DNA of 64,000 bases, from NCBI RefSeq assembly GCF_014066305.1, contig NW_023501075.1:248001-312000 (forward strand), given 5' to 3'. A program made the translations under genes and the position numbers. Numbering within the stretch: the stretch's first letter is position 1; each line of letters begins with the position of its first letter. The notes under the pieces are model-generated. The model worked only from the letters and a program-made list of their open reading frames with translations, had not been told where the DNA came from and did no database searches. Positions 26,091 through 41,329 of this stretch are shown here, piece by piece. Origin of the DNA: Letharia columbiana (lineage: Eukaryota; Ascomycota; Lecanoromycetes; Lecanorales; Parmeliaceae).

Positions 26091-28689
26091 AGTAGATATT
26101 TTAAAATATATATATATTACTTAGTTATTTATATAGTTAATTAAGTATCTTTTAAATTTCTATAATTCTATTAAAGCTATTTAATAAAGCGTAATATACG
26201 CTTTATAATTTAAAAAAATAATAGACTTAAAATTTTAATAGAAAATTTTAAATAAAGGTTATTTCTATTAAGAAGTAAACGTAGTATCTGTTTTTTTAAT
26301 TAAGAGGTATTAATTAAGAAAGATATCTAAGAAATACGTCTTAACGTCGGATTAATTTGATAATAATACGCGTATTTATTTATCTCTAAATTTACTAATT
26401 AGCGATATATAATACAAGTATTTAACGCTATTTTTTATATAAAATGCGATTATAGTCTTATTAACTTTTATATATATTATATAAGACTACTATTATTAGT
26501 TAATTAGTTCGTATTTATAGTTAGCTTAATAATAGTCTTTATAAACTCTATATCTTTATATCTAATACGATATAAGTTATTTAATTTTTAAAGATATTTC
26601 TTTATAGTCTTTAAGATAATAAATCTCTTTATAATATTCTTATAAATTTCTTTAGATTTTTTCTTAATTTCTTTAAAAGATAATTCTTTAATAAAAGAAT
26701 TTTCTTAATATTAAGAACGATAGCTAATCGAATAAAGTCTAAATAGAAATTAATAAAGAATTAAATTTCTTATTATAAGACATTTATCTTATATTATATA
26801 TTATTACGTTAATTTAAGTTCTTATAGATATCGATTAATTTATTTATAATCTTATTAATAAATTAATATAAATTAATAGAGTTTCGAAGTCTTCTATATA
26901 TAATATATTATATAGTCTTATTATCGAGTTATAAGATTACGTAAATTATTTTAAAGTCTTTAATAAGATAATAATCGCTATTAATCTTAAATTTCTATTC
27001 TATTCTAAAGGACTAGTTATTTTAAATAGAATTACTATTATCGATAAATAGAGATAAGTCTAAGACCTTAACTAATTTCTCTTTTAAATATCTAAGTATA
27101 TACTTTCTTTCTCGATTAAGAGTAGTTATAAATTCTTTATTAACTATAAATTAAAATTATTAACTTTCCGCTATAAAGAAATTATATTTTCTAAAAGTCT
27201 TAAACTAATTAATTTATCTTCTAAGTTAATTTATAGATTTAAAATAAATTATTTATAATCTAGATTCTTTTTTATTATAACGATATAATATCGAATAATA
27301 ATCTCTTAGAAATTATCTCGCTTCTAATAAATTTTATTTAATATAATTATAAATTCGTTAAGTTAATACTTAATTTAATATTATAATTATAAACTATTAA
27401 TGATATTTTAAAATATATCTATTAAGTCTATCTCGTTAGAGATATTATCTAATAGAATTAATATTTATTAAAATTTAATTTACTCTAATAGAATCTTAAT
27501 TTAATTTATTCTTTTAATATTAAACTTTATTATAAGAAAGAAGAAAGAAAGATTTAAAATAAAGTAAAGAGGAGTTTAAATATTTTAAAAGAATAGATAT
27601 TAAAGATATTAGATATATTAGAGAATAATAAAGCCTCTCTAAAATATTTCGAAATTATTCGATATTAAGAATAAATTTTTTTATTATAAAGTTTAAAATA
27701 AGATTATTTCTTTACGAGGGTTTAATATACTTATTTCTTAATTATTTAAGATATTAAGAAGACTATAAATACTTTAAATAGTACTCTTTCGAGTATACTT
27801 ACTTCGTCTAGAGAATTTCTTATCTTATAGAGAAGTTATATATAAGAAAGCTTATAAATAATATTTTAATAATATTTTAATAGTATTAGCTATTTCTTTT
27901 AATTCGCTAATTATATAAATTGTCTAATATCTTATTTATCTCTTAACTACCTTATTTATTTATAGAGTTCGATTCGCTTTAAAATTGAATTATCTATTTA
28001 ATAAACTTATTTAAAAATATAATAACTTAATATAATTTCTTATTAAAGTCTCTATTAGCGTATTTCTTTAAATTTATTTATTAATATAAATAAAATAAGT
28101 AAGTTAATCTTAATTATAATATTAGAATCGATATAGATATAATATTAATATAGATATATTAAATAAGATAACTAAGATATCGAATTATATAGATAGAAGA
28201 AAAATATTAAATAATAGATAAATATCTTTATTAAGATACGCTAGGCTCTAAATAGATAAGAGAACTAAGTAATATATTAAGAATATAGAATACGCTAATA
28301 ATAATAAGTACTTAATTATATAATTTTATTTCTCTTATATTTCTTATAACTATTAAGATAATTAATAATATATAATTATATATTATAATTATATTTATAA
28401 TATCTCTTTAATTTAATATTTAAATTATATAAAAAAAAAATTTTTTTAATTTAAACGACTTAGCTAAGATTATTATAAGATTTAAATTCTTTTTTTATAA
28501 TATAACTCGCTTTTTATATATTATATAAAGATAAATATTTATTTAAATAGAGATTATTAAAACTAATTATAAAGTGTAGTAATAAAAAATTTACTTTTAA
28601 ATTAACGAATTAGAAAGACTTTTATTATTTTATATAATACTTTAAAAGTAAATCTTTAAATATAGTAGCGTTTTAATAAATCTTTATTA

Positions 28690-29095
28690 GTATATATAAT
28701 AGAATAAGATAGAATTAAGCTATAAAATCTTAAATTTATATATATAAGTAATTATAAATTTAGAATTACTACGCTCTTTAATTAAATCGACTAAGTTAGC
28801 TCGCTAGCCCTTTTAAACTCTCTTATTAAAAACTTATATATGAAAGTTTTATATTTTAAGATAATTAGCTTTCTATAAATACTATTACTTTATAATTTCG
28901 TAAATTATAAAGCTTAGTTTACACTTTCTAATAATATAAGAAGTTTAAAGTTTAATCTACTATTAATAAAGTAAAATAATATTTAAATATAATAATTCTT
29001 TTATTTATTTATTTATATAATTACGAGTAAAGGCCTATAAATTAAATTTATAATTATTTTTTTAATTAGAGCTATCGAGTAAATAGATTTATAAT
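28690..29095 (-). mobile_element. Interspersed 0.4-0.6-kb family member
   Basis: This copy begins near TATATATAATAGAATAAGATAG and ends near GAGTAAAGGCCTATAAATT and GAGCTATCGAGTAAA. The same two ends flank segments at 33,897-34,443, 34,928-35,524, 42,585-42,975, 52,370-52,995 and 53,405-53,756, with a further inverted part near 49,740-49,850. No coding capacity is seen. The structure suggests a short non-autonomous element, all copies RIPed. It lies just left of copy B of the large unit. Confidence 0.55.
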
Positions 29096-31607
29096 TAAAT
29101 TTAAATAAAATATTTAATTTATAATTTTAAAAAAATATATTATATTAAAAGATAGAGATAAGTTATTCTTATAAAATAGTATATATTATTATTATAATTT
29201 TTATATAAATATATATTATACTTTTTTATTTATTAATAAATACTCTAATTATATAATAGAATTCTATTATTATTTTAGAAAAAAATTTAATTAAAATCTA
29301 TAAGATATTTAATTATTATATTAATTTTAAAATTATATTTAATTTAAATTCTAATTATCTTTATAATTAATATTATATAAAATATTTAATTTATATCTTT
29401 AAAAAATTATATTATATTAAAAATTATATTCTATTAAATTATAAAAAAAATCTATTATAATAAAATTATAAATATTATAATTATAATTTAAATATTTTAT
29501 TTTCTTATTTAATTAATAAGTATTATATTTAATAATAGATTTTTATTATCATCTTAAAAACTAAAAGATTCTATTAAAATCTATAAGATATTATATTTTT
29601 TATAGAATTAATTATTAATCGCTAATTAACTTATTAGTATATAATTAAGCTCGCGAACTTTTTTAAGATTTAAACTTAAATTCTTTTTTAAAAATTTTAT
29701 TATATCTATTTTATTCTTCTTTATTTAAAAATCTTATAATTTTATAATATTAATTATTATCTTAAACTTTACGCGAGTACTATAAATTAAGATAAAAACT
29801 ATAAATTTTTTATATATCATTTCTTTATTTTTTTTATTTTTTTTATTATAATATTATAATAATTAGTAAGATATTTAAAAGTTATATTTTATTTTCTTTT
29901 TATAAAATATCTTTTAAATATTATTATTTATAGATCTAGTAAATATATATATTATAAAATTAATATAATAATAATTTTATATAATAAGAAGATAAATAAT
30001 AATAGAATTATAATTTATAAATAATCTATTATTAAAACTAAAAGATAAGATTCTTTATTATTATAAAGTAAAATAAAATTTATAATCTTAATTATATATA
30101 TAGAAGTATATAATATAAATAATCTTTAATAAATACTTTATAATAATAATATTTTAATTAAATTCTTTTTATTTTTATTATTATTAAGATTCTATAATTA
30201 TTTAATTAATATTAAAAATTATAAATATAAAATAATAGAAGAGCTCTTTTAGAATTCTTATATTATTAAATCTTATTAATATATAATAGCTCTTAAAATA
30301 TATAATCTACTTAAAGCTCGCTTATAAAAGTTATTTATTATTAATTTTAATATAATATTAATTATAAAAGATAAAGTTAAAAATATAAATAGATTTAAAA
30401 GTATAAGTTTAAAGAAGTAAAAAAAGATATTATAAGAGATTAAAGATATATACTTTTATAAATAATAAAATTAACTATATTATAGTATTATTAGATATTA
30501 ATATATATACTTTTCTTATTTAATATTTTAAAAAAAAAAAAAATTTATATTAGCTATATAATTAAGTTTAAATAATTAAAAATAAAAAGATATTATTAAT
30601 AATAATAAGAGTATAATTTTATAATAGAAAGATTTAATAAAGAAGAAAATATTAAATAATCTTATCTATCTCGCAATTTTAAGATAAATAAAAAAGAGAA
30701 AAAATAAAAGATAAGTATATTATTAGATAATAATTTAGAGCTATTAATTAAATCATTTAATATAATTAAATAATCTTATAAATAAAGATTACTTTTTATT
30801 TTTATAATAATTTAAAGGTTTTAATAAAGAGCTTATTAATCGCTATAAGCGAAAATAATATATATTAACTTTTATAACTATAAATCTTATTAAATATAGA
30901 GATTTTATAATATAGAATTATTCTTCTAAGATTAATTATAAGATATACTATTATTATTTCTTACGTATATAAAATTATTAACTTATAATTTTTAGATTAA
31001 AAAAATATATAATTATATATAGATAAATTCTATAGTAAGTATTCTTTTTATTTATTACTCTCTCTTTAATAAAAGTATATTAAAAATTATCTAGACTAAT
31101 TAATTAAAATTCGACTTATTATCTTTATATATTTATTTTAATAAATTCGAGTATATAATATAAAGAAATTTAATATAAATAATATTAATTTTCTAGATTT
31201 ATAAAGCTCGACTAAATAGTAATTTAAAAATTACGATTATATATTAAATAAATAAAAGTTAGATAAAGATAGTAATAGAGTAAAAGAGATCTTTTAAAAA
31301 ATAACTAATAATTATAATAATAAGATTTTAAATTACTTTTTATTTTTATTATTAGAATATAAATATTTAGATATAAGAGCTTAAAAAAATATTATAATAG
31401 ATTTCGCTATTTATTAATTAGAAAAATACTAAAATTCTATAATATAAATTCTTTTCTCTTATATTAGACGCTAACTCTTATATTATATATTATATTCTTT
31501 ATTTAAAATCTAGATTATTTTAATATTATAATAAATTTAAAGTTTAAATAAAGAGATAAATTATAGTATTAAAGAAAATTAGAATTTATAATAAGTATAA
31601 GTTAGTA

Positions 31608-32133
31608 CGCTACGTAACGAGACGAAGTAAAGCGAGATTTTAGATACTTAATACTATCTCGCTTCGAGTTAAGGTTTTAACGAAGTAGAATAAAATTAAA
31701 ATAAGATTTTTCTATTAAAGTAATAGAGGTATCTTATTATTTTATTAAGTCTATTAGTTAGATTAGCTTAAGACTATTACTCTTATAAAATTCTTATTAT
31801 ATTTCTCTAATATCTTATAAATATAATTTTACTTATCTTCTAATTATCTTTTTAAATATTTATATCTTTTACTCTAATTTAAATTATAATATCGTATTCT
31901 ATACTTTATTTTACTCTATTTCTATTATATAATATTAAAATTTAAAGGGGTTACTTAGAGATCGCTTAGAGATACTTAAAGTCTATCGAGTTAACGAGAT
32001 ATACTTCGAAATTTCATTTTAAATCGAAACGAGGTCGAGGTTTTAAAGAAACTCGAAACCTCGACCCGAAACCCTATCTCGACCACGACCCCCCTCGAAA
32101 TCCCGTCGAGATTTTCTATCTCGTTACGTAGCG
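31608..32133 (+). mobile_element. MITE-like element, copy 2 (RIPed)
   Basis: The element is 526 bp with inverted ends CGCTACGTAACGAGA...TCTCGTTACGTAGCG. It is homologous to 4,344-4,852 in opposite orientation: the AT-rich half comes first, then GGGGTTACTTAGAG, and the C-rich arm (32,000-32,105). Compared with copy 1 most CA/TG have been lost. TATAAG occurs on both sides (31,596-31,601 and 32,141-32,146) and only once in the unoccupied sister site near 6,130. The exact element edges therefore differ by a few bases between the two possible readings of the duplication. Confidence 0.75.
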
Positions 32134-33896
32134 TAAACTATATAAGAGAAGATAATTTTCTTTTAAATAATTATACTAGTTAGAAAAGATATCTACTATT
32201 AAATAAAATAGATATTTATAAATTATAATATAAGTATTAAAAAGCTATATAATAAGAATCGCGGATAAATTTTATTATTATTAATATTAATTTTATAGCT
32301 ATTAAATAATATAATAGCTTAAATTTATATACTTTAATAATATTTTTTATTAAAAAATAATAGATTAATTAGTATTATTAAAGAGATATTAATTAATACT
32401 TCTTATAGATAAAATTAATAAAGAATAAAAAAAAAATCTAACTAATAATAAGAGGGCTATTATCTATTTTTAATTAAATTAATTATTATTAGAATCTTAT
32501 TAAGATCTATAGCGTCTCTCTTTAAAGTTTTAAAGTTAATAATTTTTTTTTAAAATAATTAAGAGATAATAGACTTATTAATATATTACTTAATAACTCT
32601 TTATTATTAATCTCTTAATTCTTTATAAAAGTTATTTCTTATACTTAATAATAGCGAAGCGATAACTTTATATTCTTAAGTTTTTAACTATTTATACTAT
32701 CTATCTTATAAGCGTCTTTAATATTTCTATTAAAAATTATAGTTAATTTTAAGATATAGTTCTTTTTAACTACGATATCTTTTTTATATAGCGAGTACTT
32801 TCTATTTATAAATATATCTAGAAATAAATAGTACTTCTTAATTAAGATTTATATTTATATCTTTATAAATATTACTATTTAAAAAATTATTTATATTTAT
32901 TAAATATATATTTTGTTTTCTTTAAATCTTTTTTTTTATTAATTTTAATATTTCTATTAAATTTACTCTTATCTTTCTTTTTTAATTTTTTAACTTTTTC
33001 TTCTTTAATCTTATAAATAATATTTTAAACTTTTATTATTATATTAAATTCTTACTTCTAATTTAATTTATATTAAGTTTATTTATAATTATTATTTATT
33101 TTATAATATTATAAAATCTAAGAATCTAATATCTTATTTTATACTCTTAATATATATATATAATTAATATTATCGCTTAAGATCTTCTTTTAAAGTAATT
33201 ATTATTATATCTTAAATATCTCTTTACTCGCTTATTATCGATATTTCTCTTTTATCTTATACGCGTAATAAACGTAATTAATTCTATAATTTAAATCTTA
33301 AATTTTAGACTTTATATAGAGCTAAAATAATACTTTATAATAATTAAATATAAATTTCTAATTCTTAATATCTAATTAAGTTTTAAGCGTATTTTTATAA
33401 ATTAAAAAGAAATATTTATCGATTAAGTCTTTAATCTCGATATTTTTATTTTATTAAATATCTTTATAAATAAAGTTATCGACGATATAAGAATATAGAA
33501 ATAATAAAGATTTTATACTCTTATAAATTATCTTAATAAGCTTTTATAAGAAAAATCTATATTTATAAATTATTTAAATTCTTATTTAATTTATAAACGC
33601 GTTTTATAATTCGATTATATTTTATTTATATATTTAAAAATATAAATTAACGCTAAATATTATCTCTTTTTTAATAATCTTTTTATTAATAATAGAGATT
33701 ATATTTAAATTCTTACTTTTAATTTAATTTATATTAAAATTATTTATAATTATTATTTAACTTATAATACTTTAAAATCTAAAAATTTAAAGTTTTATTT
33801 TTCGTATTAAAATTATTAGCTATATATTTATTTAAATATAAAATTATTATTAATAAAGAGAATATAAAGAGATTATTATTAGAAGAATAAATTTAT

Positions 33897-34443
33897 ATAT
33901 ATAGTTAATTATAAATTCGTTAGATCTACGCTTTTTAATTAGATATCGCGAGTAAATAAATTAATATTCGTAACTATTAAAAAAATAGATATACGTTATT
34001 AATATATAAAATAACTTTTTTATTTTCTATTAAAATTCTAGAATTTTTTTTTAAATTATAAAACGAAATATAGGCTTTTAGATAAAAAAAGAATTTTAAA
34101 TTTAGTCTTATAATTATTAAAGCGTAAGAAATTTAAATATCGCTTATTAAAGTTCGCTCGATAGTCGTAATAGTCGAATAGTTCTAATTAAAAAATAGAT
34201 ATATATTATTTAATTTTAGAATAACCTTTTCGTTTTCTATTAAAACTTTAAATTTTTTTTTAGAATTTTAGAACGAAATGTAAGCTTTAAGACTAATTTT
34301 TTTAAATTTAATCTTATAATTATTAAAGCGTAAGGAATTTAAATATCGCTTATTAAAGTTCGCTTATTAAAGATTACTTATCTATTTACTCGATAGCTCT
34401 AATTAAAAAAATAACTATAAATTTAATTTATAGAACTTTACTC
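33897..34443 (-). mobile_element. Short interspersed family member inside copy B
   Basis: The two flanks match copy A at about 15,090 and 15,410, so the segment is an insertion accompanied by loss of about 300 bp of host sequence. It contains ATTATTAAAGCGTAAG and the TTCGCTTATTAAAG repeats typical of the family, and ends CTCGATAGCTCTAATT, then TTTACTCGTA. Two internal segments of about 200 bp repeat each other (33,985-34,160 and 34,195-34,370). Confidence 0.6.
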
Positions 34444-34927
34444 GTATAATATAATAAGATAATAATATTATATTAATAATCTCTTATATTATATAAATAA
34501 AAGATTTTTTAAAAAAAGTAAATTAGTTAATTTCTAATATTTTTTAATCTTCTATAAAGTAATAGCTAAAATATTATTATTTATATATATATATATATTA
34601 CTTACTAATATATTATATTACTATATTTACTTTCTTATTTTTAATATTAATTTTTAATCTTTATAAATAAAAATCTTAATATACTTTTTTAATAATCTTT
34701 ATACTAAAAGTATAAATAGTTAAAGACTTATTCTATTTAATTTTTTTTCGCGATTATCTTTTTATAATTAAAAGACTTTAAGAGTTTTTTATTTATTTAA
34801 AGTTTTAATATAAAGATTAAATAGATAATTATCTAGCTAATTATTTATATTATTAAAAAAATTATTAAGATTTATATTATTTTTTAAATAGATTAACTTA
34901 ATATATAGATTAATATTATTATTTCTA

Positions 34928-35524
34928 TTAATATATATAATAGAATAAGATAGAGCTAAGCTTAAAAATCTTAAATTTATATATATAGCTAATTATAAAT
35001 TCGAGTTCGCTACGCTTTTTAATTAGATATTACGAGTAAATAAATTAGCGTTTATAACTATTAAAATCTCTTATTCTACTTTTAATCCTTTAATAACTTT
35101 ACTATTTTTTATTAAAATTTTAAGATTATTTTTTTAAATAATAGAGTAAAGATTACGCTTCTTAATAACGTAAAAATTTTAAATTTTAATCTTATAGTTA
35201 TTAAAGGATAAGGATCTTAAATATCGACTATTAAAGTTCGCTTATTAATGTTTACTCGATAGTCGAATAGTTTTAATTAGATATATATTATTTAATTTTA
35301 AAATAACTTTTTTATTCTCTATTAAATTTTTAAGATTTTTTATTTAAATTATAGAACGTAATATAAGCTTTTAGATAAAAAAAGAATTACTAAATTTAAT
35401 CTTATAGATATTTAAAAGTAAGAAATTCAGATATCGCTTATTAAAGATCGCTTATTAAAATTTACTCGATAGCTCTAATTAAAAAAAACGATTATAAATT
35501 TAATTTATAGGCCTTTACTCGTAT
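34928..35524 (-). mobile_element. Short interspersed family member inside copy B (second)
   Basis: Copy A at about 15,890 reads straight through where copy B has this extra ~597 bp. It begins TAATATATATAATAGAATAAG and ends ATAGGCCTTTACTCGTA. Inside are two related segments of about 180 bp. It lies less than 500 bp from the previous member and has the same orientation. Confidence 0.6.
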
Positions 35525-38500
35525 AATAATAATATATTATAATTACTATCGAAATTAATAATTATTAATAATATATTATTATTAAATTAGATTAAAAAAA
35601 ATAAAAAAATAAAATTATAGTATAAAATATTAATAAAAAAAATATTTAATTTATAATAAGATATTAAGAAAAAAAAAAAAAGAGAATTTTTATTTATAAT
35701 TTTAAAATTTTAAAATCTATCTAACGTTATATTAGCGAAGTCTATTAAATTTAATTTATTAAAATACGTTATATAATATAATAATTATACTTTTAATTAT
35801 TATTATAATTATACTAGTTAATTTTAAAGAAATTAATCTTTTAATAATTATATTAACTCTTTTATAGTTTATTAATTTATTTCTTAAATTATTATATTAA
35901 ATAAATTTACTTAAAATAGTAGTCTATTAATATACTAATTAATTCTTATTTTTCGCGAATAATAATAAAAAGTTTTTATATATTATTTTATTTAATTAGC
36001 TTTATATCTTAACTTTAAAATTAAATATTTTTATTATCTAATTTCTCTTATCTATTATATCTTTTAAATTTTATCTTTTCTATTTTATTATTTTAGCTTT
36101 AAAATTAAATATTTCTACTATCTAACTTTTCTTATTTATTATATCTTTTAAATTCTATCTTTTCTATTTTATTACTTTTATTATTTAAAATACTATTAAT
36201 ATTATTTTAAAAAAAAAACTTATTAAAATAGAAGACTTTAGCGTTAAAATAAGAGATTTTAAAATTTAATAAAAAATAATAAAAATAAAGTTAAAGAAAA
36301 TTTAATAAGAGATCTTAAGATTAAATAAGATTTAATAAAAGATTTTAAAGTTATAGAAGATAATATTATTATTATAGAATATAATAATATAAAAAGACTT
36401 TAAATAAAATAATTAGTTAAAAGATTAAGATAATTAATTTAAATATTAACGCTTAGATAAAGAAATTTTATAATTTTAAAAATGAATAAATAAGAGAATA
36501 AGTAAGAAAATAAGTAAGAAAATAAGTCGCTATATAAAGATTATTTAATTAATAATTATTATAATTATTAAATAATATCGAATAAGATAAATTTTTTAAA
36601 TTTCTTTATATTCTTAATTACTCTTTATAATATAAATTATTTTATTTTTTATTATATTCTATTTTATAATTTATTCTTACTATATATTATTTTTATATTA
36701 TTAGAATAATAATTTTTACTATCTCTAAAATTAAAATATTTAAAAATTAATCTTTCTTTTAAAATAGTTAAATTATATTTAATTTTATAAGACTCTTTAA
36801 TATAAATAAAGCTATTTATACTTTTATAAATATAATTAATTTCGAGATATAGAGTAAAGATAAGATTTATTATATATTTAAGACTTTAAATAAAAATATA
36901 TTTCTTAAATAATAAAGAAAAATTAAATAATATATAGATTATCTAAATAAAGATAATATAAAGAAGATTTTATAAAAAACTTTAAAGTTTATAATTATAT
37001 AAGATTATTATATTAAAGTCGCTATAAAAATAAGAGAAGAGTTAGAAATAATATATTAGAAATATTCTTATATTATTTAATATTTATTAATAAATAATAG
37101 AATAATAAATTATTTAAATTATTTATAAATAAAGTAATATTTAAAATTAGTAATAATAAAAGAATTAAAAGTTTTAAAAAAATAAAAAGATTATTAATAA
37201 AGTATAAGTAATAATACTTAAAAAGATAATTAAAATTATATTAATTAAGTATAAAATAAATATTTAATCTTAAAAATTAATAATAATATACGATTTTAAT
37301 ATATCGAGATAATTAAAATAATTAATTTATTTAAGCTATTATATCTCTATAACTTTTATTTTATTATATTAATAATATTAAATTATAAAGATTATATCTT
37401 TATCTCGATTTTATTATATATTTATTAAATTTTAATATAATAAAAATTAAAATCTTAGTTTAATATTAAGAGATTCGTCTTAAATTCTTAAATATCTTTT
37501 TTTAGAATAATAATAAAATTTCTTTATTTTATAATAATTAATCTTTTAAAAATAAATAGAGCTATCTCGCTATTAACGCGTATTTTATTAATCTTAAATA
37601 AAATCTCTACGAAGTTCTTTTAGTTTTTTAATATATTTCGAATTTTTATATTAATAAAAAACTTATCGCTATTATATAAAAGAAGTTTAAATTTTATAAA
37701 ATTAAATATTTAATCTCGATAATTATTATCGATAATAGCGCTTTTAATAATAAAATTATAATTATAAATATAAAGAAATATTTAGAGAAAATATTTAAGA
37801 ATATTATTTTATAAATTAATATTTAATATAATTTCGCTATAATAAAATTTAATTATTTTTTATATCTAATCTATATTATTTAACTAATAATTAAAAATTT
37901 ATTTAATAAAATTTAAATTATTTTAATAAATAAGAAATTTTAGACTATATAAAATAAGAAGATAGACTTTAACGAAGTTCGAAAAAAGATAAATTTAAAC
38001 GTTTTATTAATATTAATAAAAATAAGATTTCTAATTATTTTTATAATTAATTCTAATTATTAATTAAATACTATATTATAAATCTAAAAGATTACTATTT
38101 TTATTAACTTTAATTTATTTTAAAAAGAGATTTTTAATAATATTTAGAAAAAAAAAATTAAGTAAGAGAAGATTAAGTTAAACTATTAATTCTATAATAT
38201 TTTTTAAAAAAAGAAATCTAATATTTTAAAAATATTTAAAGTTTTTTAAAATATAAAAATAAGATAAAATTTTATATTATATATATTTATATAATATTAC
38301 TAATTAAAATTAAATTTAAAAATTTTTCTATAAATTTAAATATTTTATTTTTAATTTAATAATTTAGAATAATTATAAATTAAATGTTTAATTAATATTA
38401 TTAAGTTATTTTATATCTTTATATAGTTAATTAATATAATAAAAAAACTAATTATATATTAAATCTTTAAAATTTATAATAAACTCTTTAATTATTTAAA

Positions 38501-39736
38501 GAATATTAAAAATTAATTTAAAAAGAAGTATATATTATAAAAAGTTATAATATATAAATTTCTAAATATAATATAAAAGAAGCTTTTTAAATATTATAAA
38601 CGAATTTAATTTTTTATTAAATATCTCTATAGTAAAGCTATATTATTAAATTCTAAAATAAAAAATAAAATCTTTTACTCTTAATAAGAGATAACGAATT
38701 AAAGTAAACTCTATTAAAACGCTTTTAAAGAGAATTTCGATAGATATAATAAAGATTTTATTTAAATAATATTTTAGTTTATTAATTTTATAGAATAGTA
38801 ATATAATTACTCTTAAGACTTAGATATCTATTTAAATATATCTTATAATAATAATAATTTAATATTATTTCTTAATAAGTTTAATTAATATAAATTAAAA
38901 GATAAAGTATTATTTTATAAATCTTATTAAAGATTATAATCTTATTAAAAAAGAGCTTAATATAGAAATTAAGAGATAAAATAAATTAACGATTTATTTA
39001 AATATTAATATATTAGCGATAATAAAAAAAGTAAGAATAATATAATAGAATAGAGAATAAAAGATAATATATTATTAATACGCTTTTTATTAATAAGATT
39101 AAAATTAAAAGCTAATAGATTTTTAATATAGATATTATAAACGAAAAAAATATAAAAGAGATTATATATATTAAGATTTTTAATTATTAATAATTAAGTA
39201 ATAATAAAAAAAAATAAGATATCGAAAATTATTAAGAAAATAAGATTAAGAATTTAAGTTTAAATAATAGATAAGAATATAATTAGATAGATTAAGAAAG
39301 TAAAATAGAATAATAATATAAAAAATAAATCTCTAAAATAGCGATCTTTAAAAATTAATAACGAAGATTCTTCTTATAAATATATTTATTTAAATTTAAT
39401 AAGTAATATAAATATAGTTTATTTATATTTAATAATAATTATAATAATAATAATAATAATTATAATAATTATAAAGAATATAAAAAAGAAATAAATTATA
39501 ATTAATTTTATATAATCTCTAAAAGTTATTTTATTATTAAGAATATTCTAAAATAAATTTATATTAATATTAATAAGAAAGATAATTAAAATTAAAAAGT
39601 TATAAGAAATATAAATAAAATCTTTTATTTATTATAAATATACGCTAAATAAATATCTTATAATAAATTTCTATATAAAAATTATTTTTTAATATTAAGC
39701 TATAATTATAGAGTTAATAATATAATAAAATATATC

Positions 39737-39866
39737 TTAAAATCTCGCTTTAAATCGAGATAGAATTAAGATTTCGAGAAAACTCGAAATCTCGATTTAA
39801 AACTCTACCTCGATCTTAACCCCCTTCGAAACTTTATCGAGATTTCTTATATCGTTACGTAGCGTA
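39737..39866 (+). repeat. MITE-type terminus at the right end of unit copy B
   Basis: The sequence runs from AAATCGAGATAG to GTTACGTAGCG. It is the RIPed counterpart of 21,237-21,362 and resembles the right 130 bp of the MITE-like element at 31,608-32,133, including the exact TTACGTAGCG end. Homology with copy A ends here. Confidence 0.6.
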
Positions 39867-41329
39867 AATATATATAAAGAAATTAAAGAGCTTATACGAA
39901 TATCTATAAATATTAGAAATAAAGAGAATATATATTATATACTATTTTAAATATATTATTATAAAATTTAATCTAAAGAATAATTATTTTTATAAAATTA
40001 GTAAGACTTAAAAAAAGAAAGTAAAAATAAAATATATAAAAAATTTAAAAAACTATAGTAATTTAATATTAGTTAAATTAGATAAAGATAATTACTTACT
40101 AGCTCGCTCTCTTAAATCTTTTATCTTTTAATCTATATAAATTATAATAATTATTATAATTATTATAGAAGTAATTAAAATTATATTAGATAATAATACT
40201 TAAAAAATATAATTTATTTAAATTTAAATCTTTAAAATTAAAGAGAAAGCGTTTTATTAATATTTAATTTAAGTTAGATAATATAAAGTAATTTAAAAAT
40301 TTAATATACGCGATAAATATTTAAGCTTTTCTTTCTCTCTAAGACTTTCTTTTTTATATTAATCTTTTTTATTATAAGACTATCTTCTTTATATATTAAA
40401 CTTTTATTTAAATAATTTAATATTATTATAGCGATATTTAAAGTATAACGTAAACGTTAAATTATATATTTATTCTTTATCTTTTAATAACTTTAAGCTA
40501 ATATATAAATAAATTACGCGAAGAATTTAATTTATATATACTTAACTTATTATTAATAGCTTTTTAAAAAAGTTAATATTATTTTAAAATAAGTATAGCG
40601 TTAAAGTAAAGTTTTTACTAGATACTATTATCGCTTTAATAAATATTATTATCGCTTTAATAGATATCGCTATTACTTTAATAGATATTATCTTTATTTT
40701 AATAAAATTCAAGCGTTAATAAAAACTAAATAATATATTTTTTTAATTATTATTATATTTATTATATATAATTAATATAAGCTATAATTTAAGCTTTATA
40801 CGAGATTTATTATTATTAAAAATCGATTAATCTTATAATCTTAAAACTTCTCTTTTAACGCTTAATTTATTAAATTATACTTAATAAGTAAAAGCCTATA
40901 AATTAAATTTATAGAGTTAAATTTTTCTAAGTTAAATCGAATTTTAGCTCTAGCTCTAAGTTAAATCAAACTCTAATCGCTTACTATACGTTTTTAATCT
41001 ACTTTTACTATTACGAAATTAATTTAATCTATATAATATATAAATATATATATATAAAAAGAGGCGCGCTAAGATTTAAATAGAAAGATATATTAAGTAT
41101 AAAGAATTAATTCGTAATAATTATTTATAAAAAATAGAGAAAGACTATATTCTTATAATAAGAAGTATCGAAATATCGAAAAGAAATAAAGATAATATAT
41201 TAATTAGTAATATAAATTCTATATTATCTTCTATTATAGTAAAATCTTTTAAATAATAAAATAGCTATTAGAGTAAGATATCGAATAATTTTAATTCGTT
41301 TAAATATATATTATTTAATATTTCTTCTA

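Larger units (their letters stand above)
21363..28690. other. RIPed region with a second gypsy relic
   Basis: The region has no intact gene. A gypsy reverse transcriptase relic lies at 24,120-24,300 on the minus strand, so much of about 22-27 kb may be that retrotransposon, but its LTRs could not be located by eye. Near 26,040-26,085 there is a small GC-richer patch with a repeated GGTCTTTRRTGAGC motif. The remainder is AT-rich sequence with stops in all frames. Confidence 0.55.
29250..39866 (+). repeat. Copy B of the ~10-kb duplicated unit, with insertions
   Basis: This is the partner of copy A. It starts in two units of the ~280-bp tandem repeat and ends at 39,866 in the MITE-type terminus. 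It carries its own insertions: the MITE-like element at 31,608-32,133 and two members of the short family at 33,897-34,443 and 34,928-35,524. The first of these replaces about 300 bp that copy A has at 15,100-15,410. It lacks the gypsy element and the long-TIR element of copy A, and so shows the empty sites for both. It is more strongly mutated than copy A in many places. No coding motif was identified. Confidence 0.8.
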
